Part shown: in pieces, positions 27,431-35,552 of the stretch | Position numbering within the stretch: position 1 is the stretch's first letter | Layout of the letters: each line of letters begins with the position of its first letter | Assembly: GCF_000283655.1 (NCBI RefSeq) | Contig: NC_016623.1 | Location: 124,001 to 188,000, forward strand | Reading direction: 5' to 3' | DNA length: 64,000 nt | Source: Azospirillum lipoferum 4B | GTDB taxonomy: Bacteria > Pseudomonadota > Alphaproteobacteria > Azospirillales > Azospirillaceae | Notes under the pieces: model-generated | Seen by the model: the letters and a program-made list of their open reading frames with translations, nothing else | Told to the model about the DNA's origin: nothing | The model's database searches: none | Position numbers and translations under genes: made by a program

Positions 27431-28709
27431 GCCGCACCCCGTCCGCCCGGTCCCACATCACACGCGGGTCGAAGATGTGGCTTGCCAGCATGGTCAGGAT
27501 GACCACGGCGGCGAAGGCGATGGCGCCGGCATCGGCGCGGACGGAGGCGACGGCGCCGAACTGCACCAGTGCCGTGAGAATGGCGATCATGAATACGTCC
27601 ACGTTGGACCAGCGCCCGATGGCATCGATGAAACGGTAGAGCCGGGTCCGTCCCTGCAGTCGGGCGGCCGATCCGCGCCAAGCGGCAACGACGAACCACG
27701 CCAACCCGCCCAGTTTCAGCAGCGGGACCGCGACGCTGGCGACGAAGACCAGCAGGGCCAGCGGCCACATGCCGGATCCGGCCAGTTCCCCCACCCCGCC
27801 CAGGATCGTGCTGGGATCGCCCTGGCCGAAATTGACGACGGTCATCACCGGCAGCAGGTTGGCCGGGACATAGAGGATGGCGCTGGTCGCCACCAGCGCC
27901 GTGGTCCGCCCAAGACTGTCGGGTTCCCGCGCATGCATGCGGCTGCCGCATCGGGTGCAGCGCTGCGGCGGGGGCTCATGGTCATGGCCGTGGACCCGCT
28001 GGCAGACCGCGCAGGCGACCCAGCGCTGCGGCGGCGGCGACGGGTCTGCAGGCACATGGTCGATGGCCGACCACAGCGCCCGGCGGTCTAGCCCCTGGTC
28101 CATCGCAGTGATCGCCAGCACATAGCCGCCGAGCGCCAGCCCGCCGGTCAGCAGTTCCGCATTGGCGAATCCGTAGAGCTTGGAATAGCCGACCAGCAGG
28201 CCGAGCAGGAAGACGTCCAGCATCGCCCAGGGGCGCAGGGACTCGGTCAGGGCGAACAGCCGGGCGGTCGTGTGCGGCGATTCCGGCGGGCGTCCCCCGT
28301 GCAGGCGGAGCAGCACGGCGATCACCCCCACCACGCGGACCACCGGCGCGCCCAGCACCAGCAGCCCGACCAGCAGCGACAGCGGCCACATTCCCTGCTC
28401 GGCCAGCGCCTCCAGCCCGGTGGTGACCAGACCGGCGCGGTCGTTGCCCTGGATATGCACGGCCATCAGCGGGTTCACGGCGATCAGACCCAGCAGCAGC
28501 AGTGCGGTCAGCGCCATGGGCAGGGCATGACGCACCCCGCCCGCCACATGCCGGTACAAAAGCGCGCCGCACCGCGTGCAGACGGCCCTGCCGCCGCGGG
28601 GCAGATCGCGGACACGGTGAAGCCGCCCGCAATCCGGACAGGCGACCAGATCGTCCCGTACCGTTGCCGGATGCCTGCTCAACCCGACCTTGCCCTGCCA
28701 TGTCCACAT
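27423..28709 (-). CDS. pqiA: PqiA, paraquat-inducible inner-membrane protein
   Basis: 428 residues from the ATG at 28709. Two tandem PqiA domains, each beginning with a zinc-ribbon-like four-Cys cluster (CPDCGRLHRV...CTRCGALLY and CAVCQRVHGH...CTRCGSRM) and followed by about four membrane helices with NPLM/NLLPVM and GMWPLSLLV/GMWPLALLV motifs. PqiA is the membrane partner of the PqiB/PqiC lipid transport system. First gene of the pqiABC operon; divergent from the HutC-type regulator at 28912. Confidence 0.92.
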   Translation of the reverse strand: MWTWQGKVGLSRHPATVRDDLVACPDCGRLHRVRDLPRGGRAVCTRCGALLYRHVAGGVRHALPMALTALLLLGLIAVNPLMAVHIQGNDRAGLVTTGLEALAEQGMWPLSLLVGLLVLGAPVVRVVGVIAVLLRLHGGRPPESPHTTARLFALTESLRPWAMLDVFLLGLLVGYSKLYGFANAELLTGGLALGGYVLAITAMDQGLDRRALWSAIDHVPADPSPPPQRWVACAVCQRVHGHDHEPPPQRCTRCGSRMHAREPDSLGRTTALVATSAILYVPANLLPVMTVVNFGQGDPSTILGGVGELAGSGMWPLALLVFVASVAVPLLKLGGLAWFVVAAWRGSAARLQGRTRLYRFIDAIGRWSNVDVFMIAILTALVQFGAVASVRADAGAIAFAAVVILTMLASHIFDPRVMWDRADGVRHD

Positions 28710-28861
28710 GCACGCGTCCGAATCGATTTTATCGCAAATTCCACACTCCAATTGGCTTTTTCGCGCGGTTGCGCAAGCCCCGGCGAACGGGGTAGGCGGT
28801 TTTCCGCCGCATCGCAGCAAAACCGGGCGCCGGACCGGGAATTGGCGATTGACCGTAAGAT

Positions 28862-28871
28862 TATGTACATA
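28862..28871 (+). promoter_or_regulatory. Palindromic operator for the HutC-type regulator
   Basis: TATGTACATA is a perfect palindrome in an AT-rich patch about 40 bp upstream of the regulator start, with an overlapping ACATACAT repeat. GntR/HutC-family proteins bind GT-N-TA-N-AC-like cores, so autoregulation is likely. Confidence 0.5.
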
Positions 28872-28911
28872 CATTATTGCCGAAACGTCACATCGCGGCG
28901 CGGAGAGCGGG

Positions 28912-29763
28912 GTGCAGGGGGTGGCACGGCAAGGCCTGACCGGACAGAACCGCGTTGGCGGACCGGCATCCACGTCGGCCCGCGCCCCGCGGGGGGATCT
29001 TCCCCCCAACGGACTCTCTCTCGATGGCCTCACCCTCGATGGCCGCGGTGCGCTGTTCGACCAGATCAAGCGCGCCGTCGCCGGGCAGATCCTCCGGGGC
29101 CGCTGGCAGGCCGGCCAACGCCTTCCCAACGAGGCGGAGTTGTCGAGCCTCTACGGCGTCTCCCGCCAGACCGTGCACAAGGCCATCGCAGTGCTGGCGC
29201 GGGAGGGTTTCCTCGTCCGCCGCCGCCGTGCCGGAACCTTCGTCGCCACCGGCCGCCGCGACCGCTTCGCCCTGCCCATCGAGGACATCGGCGACGTCGT
29301 CGCGCGGGAGGGGCGTGTCTACGAGTTCCGCATCCGCGAACGCAAGAGTCTTTGCAACGGACAGGGAATCCGCTGGCCCGACCTGCCCGACGGTGCGCCG
29401 ATCCTGGCGCTGGAATGCCTGCATTTCAGCGACGGGACGCCGATCCAGCATGAACGCCGCCTCGTCAGCCTCGACGCCGTGCCGGAAGTGGCGGATGAGC
29501 CGTTCGACAGCGTGGCGCCCAGCCGCTGGCTGGTCGACCGGGTTCCCTGGTCGTCGGCCGACCATACGGTGCGCGCGGTCAACGCCACGGCGGAGATGGC
29601 GGCGCTGCTGGGGGTGGAGGCCGGGGCGGCCTGCCTGTCGATCCGGCGGCAGACCATGCATCTCAACCGGCCGGTGACGCTGGTTCATTTCCTCTCGGTC
29701 GGCGACCGGTTCAGCCTCAGCGGCTCGTCGATCACCGACAGCGCGACCGAGTTGAATTTGTAA
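28912..29763 (+). CDS. GntR family transcriptional regulator, HutC subfamily
   Basis: 283 residues from the GTG at 28912 (GGAG 6 bases before it); a GTG three codons later is also possible. N-terminal GntR winged helix: LFDQIKRAVAGQILRGRWQAGQRLPNEAELSSLYGVSRQTVHKAIAVLAREGFL. C-terminal UTRA effector domain: GTPIQHERRLVSLDAVPEV, RVPWSSADHTVRAVNATAEMAALLGVEAGAACLSIRRQT. The histidine-utilisation repressor HutC has this layout, but no hut enzymes are here. The ABC importer genes that follow on the same strand are the likely targets. Confidence 0.88.
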   Translation: MQGVARQGLTGQNRVGGPASTSARAPRGDLPPNGLSLDGLTLDGRGALFDQIKRAVAGQILRGRWQAGQRLPNEAELSSLYGVSRQTVHKAIAVLAREGFLVRRRRAGTFVATGRRDRFALPIEDIGDVVAREGRVYEFRIRERKSLCNGQGIRWPDLPDGAPILALECLHFSDGTPIQHERRLVSLDAVPEVADEPFDSVAPSRWLVDRVPWSSADHTVRAVNATAEMAALLGVEAGAACLSIRRQTMHLNRPVTLVHFLSVGDRFSLSGSSITDSATELNL

Positions 29764-29814
29764 ACACAAAAGGACCGGACAGGGTTGGCCGGCCACGACA
29801 GGGGACCACTCACG

Positions 29815-30660
29815 ATGGAGAGCAAGGGTATGGTTCGGACGATGTTCAAGGCGGCGCTGCTCGGCGCCACGCTGCTGGTGACCGGTGCCGCCGCCGGCAC
29901 GGCGATGGCCGACACGCTGGCCGACGTGAAGAAGGCCGGTGTGCTCACCGTCGCCACCGAGATGCAGTTCCCGCCCTTCGATTTCCTGGAGAACAACGAA
30001 TACAAGGGCGTCGACCGCGACCTGATCGAAGAGGTGGCGAAGGAGCTGGGCGTCAAGGCCAAGCACATCGACCTGCCCTGGACCAGCGTCCTGCCCGGCC
30101 TGGAAGCCAAGAAGTTCGATCTGGTCATCGCCCCGGTGACGATCACGAAGGAGCGCATGAAGCGCTACGCCTTCACCGTTCCAATCTCCGAGGCGACCGC
30201 CGCGATCATGAAGCGCGCCGACGACAAGACCATCAACAAGCCGGAGGACATCGCCGGCAAGAAGGTCGGCGGCGGCAAGGGCACCTCGCAGCTGGCGCAG
30301 GTGAAGGAGTTCGGCCAGACCCTGCCGACCCCGCCGGACGTGCGCGAGTATGTCGACAGCAACCAGTCCTACGCCGATCTGGCCGCCGGCCGCATCGACG
30401 CCTCGGTCAACTCGCTGCCGAACCTCGCCTTCGCCGCCGCCCAGCGCAAGGAGACCTTCGCCGTCGTCCTGCCGCCCTTCGGCAAGCCCTCCTACTTCTC
30501 GTGGGTCGGCCGCCTCGGCGATGACGACAAGAGCCTGGTCGAGGCGGTCAACGCCGCGCTGGTGAAGATCCAGAAGGACGGCCGCATGGCGACCATCCAG
30601 AAGAAGTGGTTCGGCGTCTCGCAGGAACTGCCGACCACCGTTCCGGAACCGCAGCTGTAA
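29815..30660 (+). CDS. Amino-acid ABC transporter substrate-binding protein
   Basis: 281 residues from the ATG at 29815 (AGGGGA upstream); MVRTMFK at 29830 is an alternative. Signal peptide ALLGATLLVTGAAAGTAMA. Family 3 solute-binding fold: VLTVATEMQFPPFDFLENNEYKGVDRDLIEEVAKELG, DLPWTSVLPGLEAKKFDLVIAPVTITKERMKRYAFTVP. It binds a polar amino acid or related compound; the exact ligand is not readable. First gene of the importer operon to 32909. A strong hairpin follows at 30672-30702. Confidence 0.9.
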   Translation: MESKGMVRTMFKAALLGATLLVTGAAAGTAMADTLADVKKAGVLTVATEMQFPPFDFLENNEYKGVDRDLIEEVAKELGVKAKHIDLPWTSVLPGLEAKKFDLVIAPVTITKERMKRYAFTVPISEATAAIMKRADDKTINKPEDIAGKKVGGGKGTSQLAQVKEFGQTLPTPPDVREYVDSNQSYADLAAGRIDASVNSLPNLAFAAAQRKETFAVVLPPFGKPSYFSWVGRLGDDDKSLVEAVNAALVKIQKDGRMATIQKKWFGVSQELPTTVPEPQL

Positions 30661-30671
30661 GGCACGCATGA

Positions 30672-30702
30672 CCGTCCCTCTCCCGTAGCGGGAGAGGGAC
30701 GG
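30672..30702 (+). repeat. 14-bp perfect hairpin between binding-protein and permease genes
   Basis: CCGTCCCTCTCCCG and its exact inverse enclose a TAG loop. The arm sequence is a short form of the CCCTCTCCC palindromes elsewhere in the window. Position after the periplasmic binding-protein gene matches hairpins that stabilise the upstream message in ABC importer operons. Confidence 0.7.
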
Positions 30703-30725
30703 GATCGTTCGACGAAGGCCCATCC

Positions 30726-31373
30726 ATGAAGTTCAGCGTCATCATCGACGCCCTTCCCCATCTGCTGGGGGCGGCCGTCACGACCGTCTGGGTCTCGCTG
30801 CTCGGCGTGCTGCTGGGGCAGGTGATCGGCCTTGCCGTCTGCGTGGCGCGGCAGTCCGGCGGCCGGGCGGTGGACATGGCCGGCGGCGTCTATGTCAGCT
30901 TCTTCCGCGGCGTGCCGCTGCTGATCCAGCTTCTGCTGATCTACTACATGCTGCCGCTGATCGGCATCGACGTGCCGCCTCTGGTTGCCTCCATCGCCGC
31001 GCTCGGCCTTGCATCGGGCGCCTATGTGTCTGAGATATACCGCGGCGCGCTGAACGCCGTTCCGCACGGCCAATCGGAAGCGGCGCTGGCGCTGGGCTTC
31101 CCCGGATCGGCCATCTGGACGCGCATCCTGCTGCCGCAGGCCTTCCGCATCTCGGTGCCGGCCCTGGTCAACGAACTGATCCTGCTGCTGAAGGCGTCCT
31201 CGCTGATCTCCGTCGTCGGGGTGGCGGAGCTGACGCGGACCAGCCAGACCATTTCGGCTGCCAACTACCGCCCGCTTGAGATTTACCTCGCGGCCGGCGT
31301 CATCTATCTGGCGATCAACGGCGCGCTGGCCCTGTTCGGCACGCTGGTCGAACGCCGCCTGCAACAGGCCTGA
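30726..31373 (+). CDS. Amino-acid ABC transporter permease (HisM/HisQ type)
   Basis: 215 residues, about five membrane segments. The family motifs are FFRGVPLLIQLLLIYYMLP and the ATPase-contact loop ALNAVPHGQSEAALALGFPGSAIWTRILLPQAFRISVPALVNELILLLKASSLISVVGVAELT. It forms the membrane channel with the permease encoded 4 bp downstream. Confidence 0.92.
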   Translation: MKFSVIIDALPHLLGAAVTTVWVSLLGVLLGQVIGLAVCVARQSGGRAVDMAGGVYVSFFRGVPLLIQLLLIYYMLPLIGIDVPPLVASIAALGLASGAYVSEIYRGALNAVPHGQSEAALALGFPGSAIWTRILLPQAFRISVPALVNELILLLKASSLISVVGVAELTRTSQTISAANYRPLEIYLAAGVIYLAINGALALFGTLVERRLQQA

Positions 31374-31377
31374 TCCG

Positions 31378-32082
31378 ATGTTGGACCTCTCCCTTCTCGT
31401 CCAGTACGGCCCGGCGCTGCTGCGCGGCTTCGGCGTCACCATCCTGTGCTGGGGCGCCGGCTGCCTCATCGGCATGGTGCTGGGCTTCGTCCTGATGCTG
31501 CTGCGCCAGATCCCGGTAAAGCCGCTGCGCTGGGCCATCCGCGCCTATATCGAGGTGATCCGCGGCACACCCTTCCTGATCCAGCTGTTCCTGCTCTACA
31601 GCGGCGGCCCGTCCATCGGCCTGCGGCTGGAGGCGACGGCGGCCGGCATCCTCGGCCTCGGCATCTATGGCAGCGCCTATTTTGCCGAGATCTTCCGCGC
31701 CGGCTATCAGGCGGTGCCGAAGGGGCAGGTGGAGGCCGCGCTCAGCCTCGGCATGTCCTACGGCTCGATCCTGCGCCGGGTGATCGTGCCGGCCATGCTG
31801 GTGTCGACCATCCCGTCCATCGTCAACATGATGGCGATCCTGACCAAGGAGACGGTGGTGCTGTCGATCATCACCGTGCCGGAACTGATGTACGAGATGC
31901 AGACGATGGCGGCGGAAACCTTCGCCACCTTCGAGACCATCGTCGGCATGGCGCTGTTCTACTGGCTGCTGGTGGAGGTGGTTTCGCGCCTGGGCCGCCG
32001 GCTGGAGGCCCGCGTCACCCGTTTCCTGACCCATGCGTCGCCGCAGGGATCCTCGACCCAGACCGCAACAGCGAGGGCGTGA
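31378..32082 (+). CDS. Amino-acid ABC transporter permease, second subunit
   Basis: 234 residues from the ATG at 31378; a longer frame to 31276 would lie wholly inside the preceding permease gene. Motifs: [20 protein letters not shown] and [63 protein letters not shown]. Its TGA overlaps the ATPase ATG by one base, so translation is coupled. Confidence 0.92.
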   Translation: MLDLSLLVQYGPALLRGFGVTILCWGAGCLIGMVLGFVLMLLRQIPVKPLRWAIRAYIEVIRGTPFLIQLFLLYSGGPSIGLRLEATAAGILGLGIYGSAYFAEIFRAGYQAVPKGQVEAALSLGMSYGSILRRVIVPAMLVSTIPSIVNMMAILTKETVVLSIITVPELMYEMQTMAAETFATFETIVGMALFYWLLVEVVSRLGRRLEARVTRFLTHASPQGSSTQTATARA

Positions 32083-32909
32083 TGACCGCCGTTTCCGAAA
32101 CCGCCACCTCGCCCCGTTCCGCCACCGCCGGCGATGCCGCGCCGATGGTCACCATCCGCGGCGTCAGCAAGAGCTTCGGCACCAACGAGGTGCTGCGCGA
32201 CATCGACCTGACCGTCAACAAGTCGGAGGTCGTCTGCCTGATCGGCCCCAGCGGATCGGGCAAGAGCACGCTGTTGCGCTGCGTCAACTTCCTGGAGGTC
32301 TACGACCGCGGCGAAATCCGCATCGAAGGCAAGCTGGTCGGCTACACCGAAGAGACGCCGCACCGCCGCCTGTCGAACCGCGACCTGCGGAGCTTGCGCC
32401 GCAACGTCGGCATGGTGTTCCAGCAGTTCAACCTGTGGCCCCACATGACGGCGCTGGAGAATGTGGCCGAGGCGCTGGTGCAGGTCCGCGGCATGGACAA
32501 GGCGGCGGCGGGCGCCCATGCGCAACGGATGCTGGACCGGGTCGGTCTGTCCGCCAAGGCCGACAGCTATCCCGCCCGCCTGTCCGGCGGCCAGCAGCAG
32601 CGCGTCGCCATCGCCCGCGTGATCGCGATGGAGCCCCACCTGATGCTGTTCGACGAGCCGACCTCCGCCCTCGATCCCGAACTGGTGGGCGAGGTGCTGC
32701 AGGTCATGCGCGATCTGGCCGCCGACGGCATGACCATGGTGGTGGTGACACACGAGATGGGCTTCGCGGCCAACGTCGCCGACAAGGTGGCCTTCCTCGA
32801 CCACGGCCGCATCGCCGCCTTCGGCACCCCGCGCGAGGTCTTCCACGAATGTGCGGAACCGCGGGTGCAGCAGTTCCTGCAGACCTATCACGAGCGGAAC
32901 AGTTTTTGA
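32082..32909 (+). CDS. Amino-acid ABC transporter ATP-binding protein (HisP/GlnQ type)
   Basis: 275 residues. Walker [11 protein letters not shown]-loop [18 protein letters not shown], signature [17 protein letters not shown], Walker [15 protein letters not shown] and the switch His in [23 protein letters not shown]. The N-terminus has a 20-residue Ala/Thr/Ser extension. Completes the four-gene polar amino-acid importer that follows the HutC-type regulator. Confidence 0.93.
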   Translation: MTAVSETATSPRSATAGDAAPMVTIRGVSKSFGTNEVLRDIDLTVNKSEVVCLIGPSGSGKSTLLRCVNFLEVYDRGEIRIEGKLVGYTEETPHRRLSNRDLRSLRRNVGMVFQQFNLWPHMTALENVAEALVQVRGMDKAAAGAHAQRMLDRVGLSAKADSYPARLSGGQQQRVAIARVIAMEPHLMLFDEPTSALDPELVGEVLQVMRDLAADGMTMVVVTHEMGFAANVADKVAFLDHGRIAAFGTPREVFHECAEPRVQQFLQTYHERNSF

Positions 32910-32929
32910 CGGCTGTTCGTGGGAGAGGA

Positions 32930-32954
32930 AAGGCCGCCCTCCGGGGGCGGCCTT
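32930..32954. terminator. Hairpin after the ABC importer operon
   Basis: AAGGCCGCCC (32930-32939) pairs with GGGCGGCCTT (32945-32954) around a five-base loop. It lies between the importer operon and the convergent yoeB gene. No T-run follows, but A-rich and T-rich flanks of the stem allow use in both directions. Confidence 0.65.
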
Positions 32955-32963
32955 CATGGCGAC

Positions 32964-33230
32964 TCAGTAGTGATACCGGCAGGCCAGTATTTCGAGTGCT
33001 TGGGCGGCACCGCTCCCGGTCACCCGATAGACCAGCCGATGTTCGCCCGTGATGCGGCGCGACCACCAGCCGGCAAGCCCTTCCTTCAGGGGTTCAGGCT
33101 TGCCCAGTCCTGAGAACGGGTTCCTTTCAGTGTCGCGGATCAGATCGTTGACCTTCTTCAACACGGCCTGGTCGTTCTTCTGCCAGTATAAGTAATCCTC
33201 CCAAGCGCCGTCAGTCCAAACCTTCTTCAT
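32964..33230 (-). CDS. yoeB: YoeB/Txe family mRNA interferase toxin
   Basis: 88 residues, standard length. The RelE/YoeB fold is clear (MKKVWTDGAWEDYLYWQKND, LIRDTERNPFSGLGKPEPLK, GEHRLVYRV, ILACRYHY). Catalytic residues known in E. coli YoeB are at the expected places: Glu46, Arg65 and the C-terminal His87-Tyr88. It cleaves mRNA at the ribosome when unopposed. The start overlaps the antitoxin gene by 20 bp. Confidence 0.94.
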   Translation of the reverse strand: MKKVWTDGAWEDYLYWQKNDQAVLKKVNDLIRDTERNPFSGLGKPEPLKEGLAGWWSRRITGEHRLVYRVTGSGAAQALEILACRYHY

Positions 33231-33477
33231 TCAGAATGTCCCGCTCGATGCCTTTGCCCGCATCAAGTTGGGCGATGCCCTTGAGCAGCCGTTCCGCGTT
33301 TTTGGGGCTTTTCAGGAGATGAAGCGTCTCCATCAGCCCTTCGAATTCTTCCTCGGAAATCATCACCACCGACCGTCCCTTCTGACGGGTGACGGTCAGC
33401 GGCGCGCGGCTGTCACAGACCTCGTCCATCACGCTGGCAAGGTTGTTTCTAAGATCGGTGTAGCTGATGTGACCCAT
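33211..33477 (-). CDS. yefM: YefM/Phd family antitoxin
   Basis: 88 residues from the ATG at 33477 (MGHISYTDLRNNLASVMDEV). The Phd/YefM DNA-binding N-terminal half is well conserved (APLTVTRQKGRSVVMISEEEFEGLMETLHLL). The C-terminal tail (KGIAQLDAGKGIERDILNEEG) should wrap and neutralise YoeB. It represses its own operon together with YoeB. A longer frame up to 33543 is open but lacks antitoxin similarity. Confidence 0.93.
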   Translation of the reverse strand: MGHISYTDLRNNLASVMDEVCDSRAPLTVTRQKGRSVVMISEEEFEGLMETLHLLKSPKNAERLLKGIAQLDAGKGIERDILNEEGLD

Positions 33478-33517
33478 ATCGAAGTACTTGGCCGTATGCG
33501 GGTGGGGTATGACAATA

Positions 33518-33523
33518 TGTACA
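33518..33523 (-). promoter_or_regulatory. Possible YefM operator core
   Basis: TGTACA lies about 40 bp upstream of the antitoxin start in an AT-rich stretch. The E. coli YefM operator is known to have a TGTACA core. A second short palindrome, AAGTACTT, is at 33482-33489. Confidence 0.4.
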
Positions 33524-33650
33524 GAAATACGGACATGCGTCAAGTCGGGGCTGCCACAGCCACGCTCCCCCCTGGAACCCCGCTCGCAAACCGGCTAAGA
33601 ACCTTTCGCACGCGCAATAGAACTGCAACGCGAAAGCCTCGTTTCCGTCG

Positions 33651-34325
33651 ATGATCGAACTCCGGTCCGTTACCCACGCCTATGGCGACCGCCCCGTCCT
33701 TCATGACCTGTCGCTGCGGCTGGCGGAGCGGCGCATCGCCATTCTCGGCGGCAACGGCTCGGGCAAGAGCACGCTGGCGCGGCTGCTGAACGGGCTGATC
33801 GTGCCGACCGCCGGCAGCGTTGCCGTCGACGGGCTCGACACGCGGACCGACGGGCGCGCGGTGCGCCAGCGGGTCGGCTTCGTCTTCCAGAATCCCGACA
33901 CCCAGATCGTCTATCCGACGGTGGAGGAGGACATCGCCTTCGGGCTGAAGGCGCGCAAGCTGCCGAAGGACGAGGTGGCCCGCCGCGTCGCCGGGGCGCT
34001 GGAGCGCTACGGCCTCGACCGCTACCGCCACCAGCCGGCCCACCAGATGAGCGGCGGCGAGAAGCAGCTGCTCGCCATCGCCGGGGTGCTGGTGCTGGAG
34101 CCGGCCTATGTGATCTTCGACGAGCCGACAACCCTGCTCGACCTGCGCAACCGCCGCAAGGTGATCGAACTGCTGCGCGGGCTGCCGCAGACGGTGATCG
34201 TCGTCACCCACGACCTGGACATGGTGAAGGATTTCGACCGGGCGCTGGTGCTGGAGGATGGCCGCATCGTCGCCGACGGTCCGCCGGCCGACGCCGTGCC
34301 GGCCTACATCGAGCGGCTCGGCTGA
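33651..34325 (+). CDS. bioM: Biotin ECF transporter ATPase BioM
   Basis: 224 residues. ECF-type ATPase: Walker [11 protein letters not shown]-loop [23 protein letters not shown] (the FQNPD motif is typical of the CbiO/BioM group), signature [15 protein letters not shown], Walker [13 protein letters not shown] and switch [13 protein letters not shown]. First gene of a tightly packed operon with bioN (1-bp overlap) and bioY. No BioR-type TTAT-N2-ATAA box or other clear operator is visible in the 170 bp upstream. Confidence 0.93.
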   Translation: MIELRSVTHAYGDRPVLHDLSLRLAERRIAILGGNGSGKSTLARLLNGLIVPTAGSVAVDGLDTRTDGRAVRQRVGFVFQNPDTQIVYPTVEEDIAFGLKARKLPKDEVARRVAGALERYGLDRYRHQPAHQMSGGEKQLLAIAGVLVLEPAYVIFDEPTTLLDLRNRRKVIELLRGLPQTVIVVTHDLDMVKDFDRALVLEDGRIVADGPPADAVPAYIERLG

Positions 34326-34972
34326 TGCTTGGGCTCTACCTGCATCGGGAGTCGGTCATCCACCGCCTGCCGGCGGGGGCGAAGCTGGGCGGGCTGCTGC
34401 TGGTGACGGTCGTCGTGCTGGCGCTGCCCGGTGCCTGGGGGGCAGCGGCCGCCGGGCTGATCGGTGCCCTTGTGCTGGCGGCGGCGAGGCTGCCCGCCGG
34501 GCGGGTGCTGAAGGAATTGCGGGCGCCGGTCGTCATGCTGACCCTGCTGTTCGGCTTCCAGGCCCTGCTGTCCGGCGGCGGGTGGGAGGAAACCGCGGTC
34601 GCCGTCGCCCGTTTCGCCGCGCTGATCCTGCTGGCGACCCTGGTCACGCTGACCACCCGCGTGATGGACATGGTCGACCTGTTCGAGCGGCTGTTCGGCC
34701 TGCTGCGTCCGGTCGGGGTCAATCCGGCGAAGATGGCGCTGATGCTGGCCCTGACCATCCGCTTCATCCCCCTGCTGGGCGAGCAGGTGCGCGAGGTGCG
34801 GATGGCCCAGCGCGCCCGCGGCGTCGAGCGCAACATAGCCGCCCTGTTCGTTCCGCTGCTGGTCAAGATCCTCACCATGGCCGATGATCTGACCGCCGCA
34901 TTGGAGGCACGCGGCTACGATCCGGCGGATTCCGGATCACAAGCCGCCACAAAGAACAGTCCACAACGATAA
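34325..34972 (+). CDS. bioN: Biotin ECF transporter membrane protein BioN
   Basis: 215 residues of the CbiQ/EcfT family, with about five membrane segments and the two ATPase-coupling Ala-Arg-Gly motifs near the C-terminus (VRMAQRARGVERN and TAALEARGYDP). It begins LHRESVIHRLPAGAKL, the typical EcfT N-terminus. The start overlaps the bioM stop. Confidence 0.92.
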   Translation: MLGLYLHRESVIHRLPAGAKLGGLLLVTVVVLALPGAWGAAAAGLIGALVLAAARLPAGRVLKELRAPVVMLTLLFGFQALLSGGGWEETAVAVARFAALILLATLVTLTTRVMDMVDLFERLFGLLRPVGVNPAKMALMLALTIRFIPLLGEQVREVRMAQRARGVERNIAALFVPLLVKILTMADDLTAALEARGYDPADSGSQAATKNSPQR

Positions 34973-34999
34973 CGTCACCAGCCGAAGGAAGCGTCCGCA

Positions 35000-35548
35000 A
35001 TGCTGTCCACCCGCGACCTCGTTCTCTGCGCCCTGTTCGCCGCCCTGCTGGGCGGGCTCGGCATGGCGCCGCCGATTCCGCTCGGCTTCCTGCCGGTGCC
35101 GGTCACCGCGCAGACGCTGGGCGTCATGCTGGCAGGCACCATCCTGGGCGCCAAGCGCGGCGGCATCGCCGCCCTGCTGTTCGTGCTGCTGGTGGCCGCA
35201 GGCCTGCCGCTGCTGGCCGGCGGACGCGGCGGCATCGGCGTGCTGATGGGGCCGACCGGCGGTTTCGTTCTGTCCTGGCCGGTCGCCGCCTTCGTCACCG
35301 GCTGGCTGGCGGAGCGCTTCGCCACCAACGCCAACCCGATCCGGCTGTTCGCGGTCAGCGTCGTCGGCGGCATCCTGGTCGTCTATGCCGGCGGCATTCC
35401 CTGGCTGTGGCTGGTCGCCGGCCTGCCGGTGGAAAAGGCGGTCTTCGGCTCGCTGGCCTTCGTGCCGGGCGACCTGATCAAGGCCGGCATTGCCGCCGTC
35501 GCCGCGGCCGGCGTCCGCCGGGCCGGCATCCTGCCGATCCATACCTGA
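35000..35548 (+). CDS. bioY: Biotin transporter S component BioY
   Basis: 182 residues, six predicted membrane helices. BioY signatures: PIPLGFLPVPVTAQTLGVMLAG, GAKRGGIAALLFVLLVAAGLPLLAGGRGG, LMGPTGGFVLSWPVAAFVTGWL and the C-terminal FVPGDLIKAGIAAV. It binds biotin and works with BioMN for high-affinity uptake. Confidence 0.95.
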   Translation: MLSTRDLVLCALFAALLGGLGMAPPIPLGFLPVPVTAQTLGVMLAGTILGAKRGGIAALLFVLLVAAGLPLLAGGRGGIGVLMGPTGGFVLSWPVAAFVTGWLAERFATNANPIRLFAVSVVGGILVVYAGGIPWLWLVAGLPVEKAVFGSLAFVPGDLIKAGIAAVAAAGVRRAGILPIHT

Positions 35549-35552
35549 GAGA

